The notes beneath the pieces were generated by a model, which was given only the letters and a program-made list of their open reading frames with translations, made no database searches and had not been told where the DNA came from. A program made the position numbers and the translations under genes. Of a stretch of 5,150 nt of DNA, positions 1 to 5,150 are shown one piece after another (position 1 is the stretch's first letter; every line of letters starts with the position of its first letter). Location of the stretch: positions 1-5,150 of the forward strand of contig CALKMY010000049.1 of the NCBI GenBank assembly GCA_938091275.1, in the 5' to 3' direction. This DNA is from Candidatus Nanopelagicales bacterium (GTDB taxonomy: Bacteria; Actinomycetota; Actinomycetes; S36-B12).

Positions 1-32
1 GTGCGCAGCACGAACTCTGCTTGCTTTTCCAC
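1..32 (-). CDS. glnA2: GlnA2-type glutamine synthetase family protein, N-terminal fragment (runs off the window)
   Basis: Only the first ten codons and two bases of an eleventh are present. Reading the minus strand from a GTG at 32-30 gives MEKQAEFVLR followed by a threonine codon (ACN). From memory, this closely matches the start of actinobacterial GlnA2 proteins, which open M-D-R/K-Q-x-EFVLRT before the conserved ERDIRFVRLWF segment. That is the whole basis of the call. GTG at 32 is the first possible start: reading upstream in this frame reaches a TAA at 59-57 with no ATG, GTG or TTG between. There is no good ribosome binding site. GlnA2-type proteins belong to the glutamine synthetase fold; some actinobacterial members are reported to act on polyamines instead of ammonia, so true glutamine synthesis cannot be assumed. 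A glnA gene divergent from nadE also fits what I recall of actinobacterial gene order. The fragment is too short to exclude another gene with certainty. Confidence 0.62.
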   Translation of the reverse strand, partial: MEKQAEFVLR

Positions 33-38
33 GAGTCC

Positions 39-44
39 ATAGTG
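39..44 (-). promoter_or_regulatory. Possible -10 element for the glnA2-like gene
   Basis: The minus strand reads CACTAT, keeping the two most conserved -10 positions (A2 and T6) plus A5. It ends six bases before the GTG at 32, so a transcript starting seven bases downstream would begin on the start codon itself. No matching -35 is visible at the usual distance. The match is short and could be chance. Confidence 0.28.
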
Positions 45-54
45 TGCCGTGTCG

Positions 55-72
55 TGTTACAGCCGCGTAACA
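55..72. promoter_or_regulatory. Inverted-repeat operator, candidate GlnR box
   Basis: TGTTAC and GTAACA form a perfect 6-bp inverted repeat around a 6-bp spacer, lying between the divergent glnA2-like and nadE starts. The core GTTAC-n6-GTAAC fits the actinobacterial GlnR half-site pair (GTnAC-n6-GnAAC, also described as AC-n9-AC). GlnR is the OmpR-type global regulator of nitrogen metabolism. Only one such pair is present, whereas strong Streptomyces sites often have two in tandem. The repeat centre is 37.5 bp upstream of the nadE GTG, so it would overlap the -35 region of a promoter whose start point is that GTG. The perfect symmetry would also suit a dimeric repressor of another family. Confidence 0.45.
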
Positions 73-88
73 GACTCCCTGGGGTAGG

Positions 89-94
89 TACCCT
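89..94 (+). promoter_or_regulatory. Possible -10 element of nadE, giving a leaderless transcript
   Basis: TACCCT fits the TAnnnT form of actinobacterial -10 elements. It ends exactly six bases before the nadE GTG at 101, placing the expected transcription start on the first base of the start codon. This agrees with the poor Shine-Dalgarno match upstream: the nearest purine run, GGGGTAGG at 81-88, is 12 bases from the start. The -35 region would fall at about 66-71, inside the inverted repeat. This is inferred from spacing only. Confidence 0.4.
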
Positions 95-100
95 CCACGG

Positions 101-1852
101 GTGAACGTCCTGCGCATCGCCCTGGGCCAGGTGAATCCGACCGTGGGCGACTTGGAAGGCAATGCCCGCCTGATTCGCCAGGCGGCCGCCGACGCTGCCG
201 CGGGGCAGGCGGATCTGCTGATTCTTCCCGAAATGGTGCTCACCGGATACCCCGTCGAGGACCTGTCACTACGCCCGTCCTTCCAGCAGGCATCCCGGAT
301 CGCGATGAGCGCCCTAGCCGGCGACATTGCCGACGATGGGTTCGGAGACCTCGCCTGCCTGATCGGCTATCTCGACCACAGCGATGACGACGACGATGCC
401 GATACGGTCGGGCGACCCCGTGGGGGTCCGGTGAACAGTGCCGCACTCGTTCATCGCGGCGCCGTTGTGGCCCGGTACGACAAACACTTCCTACCCAATT
501 ACGGCGTCTTCGACGAGGCCCGGTATTTCGTGCCCGGTGAGGCACCCTTGGTGTTCGAGATGAACGGGCACCGCGTATGCGTCGCCATCTGCGAAGACTT
601 GTGGAGGCAGGGAGGCCCGGTCCAATGGGCCCGGGAGTTCGACGCAGACCTGTTAGCGGTGTTGAATGCATCGCCCTACGAGCGGATGAAAGATGACCGG
701 CGACTCGAGCTGTGCGTCGAGCAGGCCCAGGCCAGTGGATCGGCCGTTGCGTACACCAACATGACCGGAGGACAGGACGAACTCGTCTTCGACGGTGACT
801 CACTCGTCGTCGACGCTGCGGGGCAGCTTCTCCAGCGAGCATGTCAGTTCGATTCCCAGATCCTCTTCGCTGATCTCACCGCAACGCACGTCACACCGTC
901 CTCGCGCGATGATGTACCGGTGTCGATACCTGCGTCGAACACATCGGCACACGAGCGTCAGCCGCTGACTCCCGCGAACACCCCGCGACTCGATGATTCC
1001 GCTGAGCTGTACGCCGCGCTGCGCCTTGGGCTGGCCGACTATGTGAATAAGAACGGTTTCACGAGCGTCCTGCTCGGCCTCAGTGGCGGAATCGACTCGG
1101 CGTTCGTCGGTGCACTCGCGGTCGATGCTCTGGGTGCCGATCGAGTGTTCGGGGTCGCGATGCCGAGTCGCTACTCCTCGACCCACTCGGTGCAGGACGC
1201 ACACGACCTGGCGGAACGCACCGGTCTGACCCTGCGCGAGGTGCCTATCGACCCGATGTTTGACGCCTTCCAGTCGAGTTTGCACCTCACCGGGCTCGCC
1301 GAGGAGAACCTGCAGGCGCGCATTCGAGGCATGGTGTTGATGAGCCTGTCCAACGCCGAGGGGCACTTGGTGTTGGCGACCGGCAACAAGAGCGAGCTGT
1401 CCGTCGGCTACTCCACCATCTACGGCGACGCGGTCGGTGGCTTCGCACCCATCAAGGACGTACCGAAGACGCTGGTGTGGGATTTGGCGCGGTGGCGCAA
1501 TGAGCAGGCCGAGTCTGCTGGGTCCACCGGGCCGATTCCGCCACGATCGATCACCAAGGAGCCATCCGCGGAGCTCAGCCCCGACCAGAAGGACTCCGAC
1601 TCGCTTCCCGACTACCACGACCTCGACAGCGTTCTCGAGGCGTACGTCGACGAGGACACCGGCGCGTCGGAACTCGTGTCCGCCGGCTTCGACGCTGCGC
1701 TGGTTGAGCGCATCGTGCGCCTGACGGATGGCGCCGAGTACAAGCGGCGCCAATACCCTCCGGGAACCAAGATCGGGGTTCGCGCCTTCGGACGTGACCG
1801 TCGACTACCGATCACCAATCGGTGGCGTGAAAACCCCGATTCGAACTCCTAA
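101..1852 (+). CDS. nadE: Glutamine-dependent NAD+ synthetase
   Basis: This cytoplasmic enzyme makes NAD+ from nicotinic acid adenine dinucleotide, ATP and glutamine, the last step of NAD synthesis. The 583-residue protein has two domains. The N-terminal nitrilase-like glutaminase (about 1-265) shows the Glu-Lys-Cys triad: Glu44 in LPEMVLTGYP, Lys128 in YDKHFLPNYGVFDE and Cys164 in VAICEDLW. The C-terminal ATP pyrophosphatase domain (about 300-575) has the P-loop GLSGGIDSA near 326-334, then MPSRYSS, ATGNKSELSVGYSTIYGD, GGFAPIKDVPK and the terminal KRRQYPPGTKI and LPITNRW segments. Length fits the roughly 580-residue bacterial type rather than the longer mycobacterial type. The GTG at 101 is the only usable start, since an in-frame TAA at 68-70 lies upstream with no other start codon between. 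An aspartate-rich loop (residues 92-103) sits in the glutaminase domain. Leu185 uses a TTA codon. The stop overlaps the convergent MFS gene by 4 bp. Confidence 0.97.
   Translation: MNVLRIALGQVNPTVGDLEGNARLIRQAAADAAAGQADLLILPEMVLTGYPVEDLSLRPSFQQASRIAMSALAGDIADDGFGDLACLIGYLDHSDDDDDADTVGRPRGGPVNSAALVHRGAVVARYDKHFLPNYGVFDEARYFVPGEAPLVFEMNGHRVCVAICEDLWRQGGPVQWAREFDADLLAVLNASPYERMKDDRRLELCVEQAQASGSAVAYTNMTGGQDELVFDGDSLVVDAAGQLLQRACQFDSQILFADLTATHVTPSSRDDVPVSIPASNTSAHERQPLTPANTPRLDDSAELYAALRLGLADYVNKNGFTSVLLGLSGGIDSAFVGALAVDALGADRVFGVAMPSRYSSTHSVQDAHDLAERTGLTLREVPIDPMFDAFQSSLHLTGLAEENLQARIRGMVLMSLSNAEGHLVLATGNKSELSVGYSTIYGDAVGGFAPIKDVPKTLVWDLARWRNEQAESAGSTGPIPPRSITKEPSAELSPDQKDSDSLPDYHDLDSVLEAYVDEDTGASELVSAGFDAALVERIVRLTDGAEYKRRQYPPGTKIGVRAFGRDRRLPITNRWRENPDSNS
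1807..1823. other. Short hairpin in the 3' end of nadE, downstream of the MFS stop
   Basis: ACCGAT and ATCGGT form a perfect 6-bp stem with a 5-base loop. For the MFS transcript it lies about 25 bases past the stop codon and could help end transcription, but no T-run follows. It also encodes part of the conserved LPITNRW tail of NadE, so the symmetry may be a by-product of coding. Confidence 0.2.
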
Positions 1853-3501
1853 GCCTCCGACTCGCGCGGCTTGTCTGCCGAGGGTTCGCTCTTGGTGGGG
1901 ACAGGTATGTGGGGTAGACCGAAGCCGACGATGAGTGCGGCGATAACGACGACGGACGCCGAGATGACCGATGTCACGTGGCTAGCGGCGAGGAAGTCGG
2001 CATAGGCGATGGCTGTCAACGAATCGATGACCGCCGCGGGGACACCGGACTCAGCCGCCGAGTTCAGCACCTGCTGGGTCGCCACGATGGACTCGCTCGC
2101 TGCGGCGAACGCTTCCTCGGGCAGCGCCTGAGAGGCGTCGTCGGGCAGTTCGGTACTGCTCGCCGCAAGGTTCGCCGCGTATTGGGTAGCGAGCACGGTG
2201 CCCACGATGGCTACCCCTAGAGCGCCACCGATTTGCCGCACGGTGTTCTGCACAGCCGACCCCGCCCCGGCGCGGGCTAATGGCAGAGTGTTTTGCATCA
2301 CGGTGGAGGCCGGAGCGATGACCAGGCCCATGCCCAGCCCGAACAGGAAGAAGACCCCCAGGAGCAGCCACAAGGGCGTGTCTATCTGAACGAATACCAG
2401 TGTTGTCAGGGCGAAAGCAACGATCACGAGGCCACTGGTCATCACCGCTCGGTAGCCGAATCGTGCGACCGTCGTCGCACTTCGGGGTGCGGCAAGGAGT
2501 TGTCCGACGGCGAAGGGGATGAAGCACAGCCCCGCCGTCAGCGTGTCGAATCCCCGCAGAATCTGTAGGTAGAACGGGAGCGTGAACGTGATGCCCATGA
2601 GGGCGAAGAAGGAAAGCGACACGGCCGCGATACTGATGGCGTACCCACGGTTGCGGAACAAGCTCACATCGAAACTCGGATGGTCGCTTCGGTACTCCAT
2701 GTACAAGAACAGCGCAATGACGGCGATGCCCGCGACCATCGGGCCGAGGACCATCGCATCGATCCACGTGCGGGTTTCGGAAGCGTGGATGATTCCGTAC
2801 ACCAACAGAACCAACCCGACGATCGACAGCACGAGCCCGAGCACGTCCAACTTTCGCCCGTCGGGGTTCCGCGTTTCCGGAACAACCCTCCAGATGGCGA
2901 TCAGGCCGACGGTCACGATCGGCACGTTGATCAAGAAGACCGATCCCCAGGCGTTTCCGGTCAGTGGCGCGAACCATTGGGGGTTCTGCAGCAATGCTCC
3001 ACCCAGAACAGGCCCGAGAGCCACAGCCGCTCCCACGGCCCCCGCCCACGTGCCGATCGCTCGTCCTCGCTCGTGAGGGGGAAAGACGACAGTGATGATC
3101 GCCAGCGTTGTTGGCAAGACGGCGGCGCCGCCGATACCCATCACCGCCCGGAACCCGATCAACATCTGCGGTGTCGAGGCGAACGCGCAGGCGGCGGAGG
3201 ACAGACCGAACACGACCAAGCCCACAACGAGGATGCGCTTACGTCCATACCGATCACCGAGCACCCCCCAGGTGAACAGCAGGGCCGCGAACACCAGGAT
3301 GTAGGAATCCACCGCCCACACCAGTTCACCCTGGGTCGCTTCCAGATCGCGCTGGATAGTGGGCAGCGCGATGTTCAAAATCGTGTTGTCGAGAACGACG
3401 ACCAGCAGGCTGACGATGAGAACACCGAGGATCGCCCAACGCCGGGGGTGTCCCTCGCCCGAGACCATCCAGCGGTCGGCATCTTCCGGCGCGGGCTGCA
3501 T
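1849..3501 (-). CDS. MFS drug-efflux-type transporter, DHA2 family, 14 membrane segments
   Basis: This is an inner-membrane protein of 550 residues, predicted to export a small molecule in exchange for protons. Typical DHA2 (EmrB/QacA-like) marks are visible: motif D1 in segment 1 (LDNTILNIALP, 37-47, with Asp38), motif A GVLGDRYGRKR at 79-89, and motif C ending GPVLGG (163-168) in segment 5. By eye, 14 hydrophobic segments lie at about 24-44, 62-82, 90-108, 115-138, 148-168, 186-206, 217-237, 248-268, 288-308, 321-338, 351-371, 377-397, 421-440 and 508-529. A long loop before the last segment is usual for the family. The ATG at 3501 is preferred because GGAGG (3510-3506) precedes it; an in-frame ATG at 3561 would add 20 residues rich in proline and lacks a site. 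It is divergent from panB and convergent with nadE. No regulator gene is adjacent within the window, and the substrate cannot be predicted. Leu408 uses TTA. Confidence 0.93.
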   Translation of the reverse strand: MQPAPEDADRWMVSGEGHPRRWAILGVLIVSLLVVVLDNTILNIALPTIQRDLEATQGELVWAVDSYILVFAALLFTWGVLGDRYGRKRILVVGLVVFGLSSAACAFASTPQMLIGFRAVMGIGGAAVLPTTLAIITVVFPPHERGRAIGTWAGAVGAAVALGPVLGGALLQNPQWFAPLTGNAWGSVFLINVPIVTVGLIAIWRVVPETRNPDGRKLDVLGLVLSIVGLVLLVYGIIHASETRTWIDAMVLGPMVAGIAVIALFLYMEYRSDHPSFDVSLFRNRGYAISIAAVSLSFFALMGITFTLPFYLQILRGFDTLTAGLCFIPFAVGQLLAAPRSATTVARFGYRAVMTSGLVIVAFALTTLVFVQIDTPLWLLLGVFFLFGLGMGLVIAPASTVMQNTLPLARAGAGSAVQNTVRQIGGALGVAIVGTVLATQYAANLAASSTELPDDASQALPEEAFAAASESIVATQQVLNSAAESGVPAAVIDSLTAIAYADFLAASHVTSVISASVVVIAALIVGFGLPHIPVPTKSEPSADKPRESEA

Positions 3502-3505
3502 GCAT

Positions 3506-3510
3506 CCTCC
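3506..3510 (-). promoter_or_regulatory. Ribosome binding site deciding the MFS start
   Basis: The minus strand reads GGAGG, four bases before the ATG at 3501. The spacing is slightly short, but it is the best Shine-Dalgarno match near any candidate start of this gene; the alternatives at 3561 and 3468 have none. A second ATG inside the gap (3505-3503) is out of frame. Confidence 0.65.
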
Positions 3511-3559
3511 GAACGGGCCCGGTGGGCTCCGCTGCAGGGGGTCCACGAATGGAGGCCAC

Positions 3560-3565
3560 ATGCTA
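3560..3565 (-). promoter_or_regulatory. Possible -10 element for the MFS gene
   Basis: The minus strand reads TAGCAT, a TAnnnT match, about 58 bases upstream of the preferred ATG. No clear -35 is seen. Transcription would start near 3553 and leave a leader of roughly 50 bases. Confidence 0.27.
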
Positions 3566-3577
3566 CTCGCGGGTCGG

Positions 3578-3607
3578 TTGGGCCAGATCGTCGATACGTG
3601 GCATGCT
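3578..3607 (+). promoter_or_regulatory. panB: Possible panB promoter with extended -10
   Basis: TTGGGC at 3578-3583 could be a -35 and CATGCT at 3602-3607 a -10, with 18 bases between. The bases TGG just before CATGCT give the TGn extended -10 form. Transcription would start near 3614, about 43 bases before the panB ATG. The short palindrome ATCG-T-CGAT (3587-3595) lies in the spacer and could be an operator, but it is small. Confidence 0.33.
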
Positions 3608-3644
3608 TTTCTCGTCCGGGGACTTCACACGGGAGCCTCGAGAT

Positions 3645-3650
3645 GGGAGA
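3645..3650 (+). promoter_or_regulatory. panB: Ribosome binding site deciding the panB start
   Basis: GGGAGA lies six bases before the ATG at 3657. It supports this start over the in-frame ATG at 3522, which would add 45 residues without resemblance to PanB and would run through the likely promoter. Confidence 0.65.
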
Positions 3651-3656
3651 TTCACC

Positions 3657-4472
3657 ATGTCTCGTCATTCTTCTGTTCGGCGCGTGACGATGCGCGACCT
3701 CCAGGTGCGCACCGATGAGGGTCAGCCCTGGACCATGGTGACCGCGTACGACGCGCTCACCGCGGGTGTCATTGAGCAGGCTGGTGTCCCTGCGTTGTTG
3801 GTCGGTGACTCAGCCGCGATGGTGGTTCACGGCCACGACTCGACCATTCCGATCACCGTTGACGAGATGCTCCCGTTGGTGTCCGCCGTGGTTCGCGGTA
3901 CCGAGCAGGCTCTTGTCGTCGCCGATCTACCGTTCGGTTCCTACCAAGAGGGCCCGGCGCAAGCCCTGGCCACCTCGGCTCGCTTCATGAAGGAGGCCGG
4001 CGCGCACGCGGTGAAGTTGGAGGGCGGCCAGAGTGTTCTGCCCCAGATCGAAGCACTCGCAGAGGCGGGGGTCCCGGTCATCGGTCACCTCGGACTCACC
4101 CCCCAGTCGGTGAACCTCCTCGGGGGTTACCGGGTGCAAGGTCGCGGAGAGAGCGGACAACGACTGCTCCAGGACGCGAAGGCGTTGCAATCGGCCGGTG
4201 CGGCAGCGGTTGTTCTCGAAGTGGTCCCGGCGGACCTGGCGGCCTCGGTGACCGAGGTCTTGAGTATTCCCACCATTGGTATCGGGGCCGGGGCAGCCAC
4301 GGATGCGCAGGTGATCGTGTGGCAGGACCTCCTCGGTCTCACCCCGGATCCTGCGCCGCGTTTTGTTCGCCGCTACGCGAATCTGCGAGAGGTCATGACG
4401 GGCGCCGTATCCGCGTGGGTCAACGACGTCGAGACGCGCAACTACCCGGCTGAGGAACACACGTACAACTGA
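3657..4472 (+). CDS. panB: 3-methyl-2-oxobutanoate hydroxymethyltransferase (ketopantoate synthase)
   Basis: This cytoplasmic enzyme transfers a hydroxymethyl group from 5,10-methylenetetrahydrofolate to 2-oxoisovalerate, making ketopantoate, the first committed step of pantothenate and coenzyme A synthesis. The 271-residue product is a usual PanB length. Conserved segments in order are MVTAYDALTA (27-36), LVGDSAAMVVHGHDSTIPIT (48-67) with Mg-binding Asp51, VADLPFGSYQ (88-97) with the second metal aspartate Asp90, AVKLEGG (118-124) with Lys120, PVIGHLGLTPQSVN (140-153), VLEVVP (186-191) with the catalytic Glu188, and the phosphate-loop-like IGIGAGAATDAQV (207-219). All key residues are intact. 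The start is set by the ribosome site and by PanB similarity beginning at VRRVTMRDLQ. The gene appears to be transcribed alone: the next gene is convergent, and no panC or panD is in the window. Confidence 0.96.
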   Translation: MSRHSSVRRVTMRDLQVRTDEGQPWTMVTAYDALTAGVIEQAGVPALLVGDSAAMVVHGHDSTIPITVDEMLPLVSAVVRGTEQALVVADLPFGSYQEGPAQALATSARFMKEAGAHAVKLEGGQSVLPQIEALAEAGVPVIGHLGLTPQSVNLLGGYRVQGRGESGQRLLQDAKALQSAGAAAVVLEVVPADLAASVTEVLSIPTIGIGAGAATDAQVIVWQDLLGLTPDPAPRFVRRYANLREVMTGAVSAWVNDVETRNYPAEEHTYN

Positions 4473-4475
4473 GCG

Positions 4476-4505
4476 TCGGCGCACACCTGTTCGCCGAAGT
4501 TCGGC
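4476..4505. terminator. Inverted repeats between panB and npdG, weak candidate bidirectional terminator
   Basis: Two overlapping hairpins are possible in the 47-bp convergent gap. TCGGCG (4476-4481) pairs with CGCCGA (4492-4497) across a 10-base loop. Alternatively GCCGAA (4493-4498) pairs with TTCGGC (4500-4505), which in practice is a 4-bp stem with a 5-base loop. The two structures exclude each other. No T-run follows on either strand, so this is not a classical intrinsic terminator; the placement between two convergent stops is the main support. Confidence 0.35.
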
Positions 4506-4519
4506 TGACTACTCACCGT

Positions 4520-5150
4520 CTAGACGTCGGTGACTCTGATTCCTGCGTGCACCTTGTAGCGGCGATTCATCGAAATCAGGTTCGCGGTAAATGCCTCGAC
4601 CTGACCGGCGTTGCGCAGACGCCCACCGTAGATGCCGCGTATTCCATCGATCCGACCTGCAAGGGCCTGTACGGCGTCGGTGGCGTCGCGGTCGTCGCCG
4701 AGAACAAGGACGTCCGTTTCGATCGAGCTCACGCTGTCGTCGAGCAACAGGACCGCGGAGATGTGATGGAAGGCGGCAACGACAGAGGAATCCGGCAGAA
4801 CCGATGCCGCCTGTTGCGCGGCGGATCCTTCTTCGACGGGTAGCGCGAACGCCCCCTGCTTGTCGAAGCCCAGCGGGTTCACGCAATCCACAACGATCTT
4901 GCCTGCGAGATCGGAAGCGAGGGATTCGAGGAGTTCTCGGTGGCCATCCCACGGCACCGCCACAATGACGATGTCGCCAAACCGCGCCGCGTCTTCGTTG
5001 CTGCCACCAGCAACCCCTGAGCCGATCTCCGCTGCGATCGACTGCGCACGATCTGCTGATCGAGAACCGATCATCACCGACTGCCCAGCCCGCGCGAGAC
5101 GTTGCGCAAGGCCGCGTCCTTGTTCACCAGTGCCACCGAGAACGCTGACC
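4520..5150 (-). CDS. npdG: NADPH-dependent F420 reductase (F420:NADP oxidoreductase), start beyond the window
   Basis: This cytoplasmic enzyme moves hydride between NADP(H) and the deazaflavin coenzyme F420, supplying reduced F420 in actinobacteria. The window holds 209 residues plus the TAG stop; probably only the first few residues are missing, because the reading frame is open to the edge and begins inside the first strand of the nucleotide fold, VSVLGGTGEQGRGLA. That glycine-rich loop and the following IGSRSADRA (27-35 of the fragment), which should hold the NADP phosphate, form the N-terminal Rossmann part. Further family segments are VPWDGH (65-70), VDCVNPLGF (87-95), AFHHISAVLL (126-135) and the C-terminal GRLRNAGQVEAFTANLIS followed by NRRYKVHAGIRVTD. 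A start at 5077 or 5074 would remove the cofactor loop and is wrong. The gene is convergent with panB. The general NADP-binding fold is shared with other reductases, but these motifs together are specific to this family. Confidence 0.93.
   Translation of the reverse strand, partial: VSVLGGTGEQGRGLAQRLARAGQSVMIGSRSADRAQSIAAEIGSGVAGGSNEDAARFGDIVIVAVPWDGHRELLESLASDLAGKIVVDCVNPLGFDKQGAFALPVEEGSAAQQAASVLPDSSVVAAFHHISAVLLLDDSVSSIETDVLVLGDDRDATDAVQALAGRIDGIRGIYGGRLRNAGQVEAFTANLISMNRRYKVHAGIRVTDV

Noticed and set aside
28..40. ATG at 40-38 on the minus strand as the start of the edge gene
   Set aside because: It is in a different frame, giving a Ser/Cys-rich peptide (MDSWKSKQSSCC) that matches nothing I know, whereas the GTG at 32 gives the GlnA2 N-terminus.
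653..655. TTA leucine codon in nadE as a sign of bldA-type developmental control
   Set aside because: TTA also occurs in the MFS gene (2278-2280), and the overall codon use does not look strictly Streptomyces-like. An essential NAD synthesis gene would be an unlikely target, so I treat it as ordinary codon use.
800..1753. Minus-strand open frame of 317 codons opposite nadE
   Set aside because: It is antisense to the well-conserved NadE synthetase domain, has low-complexity Arg/Val/Gly-rich content, no ribosome site and no family motifs.
2051..3049. Minus-strand open frame of 332 codons in another frame of the MFS gene
   Set aside because: It is an Arg/Gly/Pro-rich frameshifted reading of the same strand. 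The transporter frame carries the hydrophobic segments and MFS motifs.
3502..3561. Longer MFS start at 3561
   Set aside because: The 20 extra residues are not hydrophobic or conserved in type, the ATG has no ribosome site and it overlaps the likely -10 element; GGAGG supports the ATG at 3501.
3522..3656. Longer panB start at 3522
   Set aside because: It would add 45 residues unlike any PanB N-terminus and cover the likely promoter; the ATG at 3657 has GGGAGA six bases upstream.
2680..3687. Plus-strand open frame of 335 codons opposite the MFS gene
   Set aside because: It lies antisense to a clear membrane transporter. Its translation is rich in His, Gln, Asp and Arg without any recognisable domain, and it runs through the divergent promoter region and past the panB start in another frame. 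This is typical of shadow frames in high-GC DNA.
3927..4484. Minus-strand open frame of 185 codons opposite panB
   Set aside because: The opposite strand encodes a complete PanB with all catalytic residues. The antisense product is Arg-rich and has no recognisable motif.
4518..4525. GTCTAGAC palindrome over the npdG stop codon
   Set aside because: Eight bases of symmetry over a stop codon is easily chance, with no second copy and no regulatory context.

Overview
The window is high-GC DNA with short intergenic gaps. It carries an actinobacterial set of housekeeping genes: an N-terminal scrap of a GlnA2-type glutamine synthetase-like gene (minus strand), glutamine-dependent NAD+ synthetase nadE (plus), a 14-segment DHA2-type MFS exporter (minus), ketopantoate hydroxymethyltransferase panB (plus) and an F420-dependent NADP reductase npdG (minus, start cut off by the window edge). 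The npdG gene implies a host that makes coenzyme F420, which fits Actinomycetes such as Streptomyces, mycobacterial relatives and many Micrococcales, and argues against most corynebacteria. In-frame TTA leucine codons in nadE (653-655) and in the MFS gene (2278-2280) make a very high-GC Streptomyces less likely, but genus cannot be settled from this sequence.

Layout: 1-32 holds the first ten and a half codons of the glnA2-like gene. Positions 33-100 are a 68-bp divergent control region with a perfect inverted repeat that fits the GlnR-box pattern and possible -10 elements for both genes. Positions 101-1852 are nadE. It meets the MFS gene (1849-3501) tail to tail with a 4-bp overlap of stop codons. 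Positions 3502-3656 are a divergent promoter region between the MFS gene and panB (3657-4472). A 47-bp convergent gap with small inverted repeats (4473-4519) separates panB from npdG (4520-5150).

Functionally the genes lie around nitrogen and cofactor metabolism: a glutamine synthetase family member, a glutamine-consuming NAD+ synthetase, the first committed step of pantothenate/CoA synthesis, and an enzyme linking the F420 and NADP pools. The MFS exporter is the odd one out. It lies opposite to nadE and panB, has no regulator beside it in the window, and its substrate cannot be read from sequence. I see no mobile element, CRISPR array, RNA gene or clearly new system. The most interesting signals are the short glnA2/nadE control region, with a candidate GlnR site and apparently leaderless genes, and the F420 gene.
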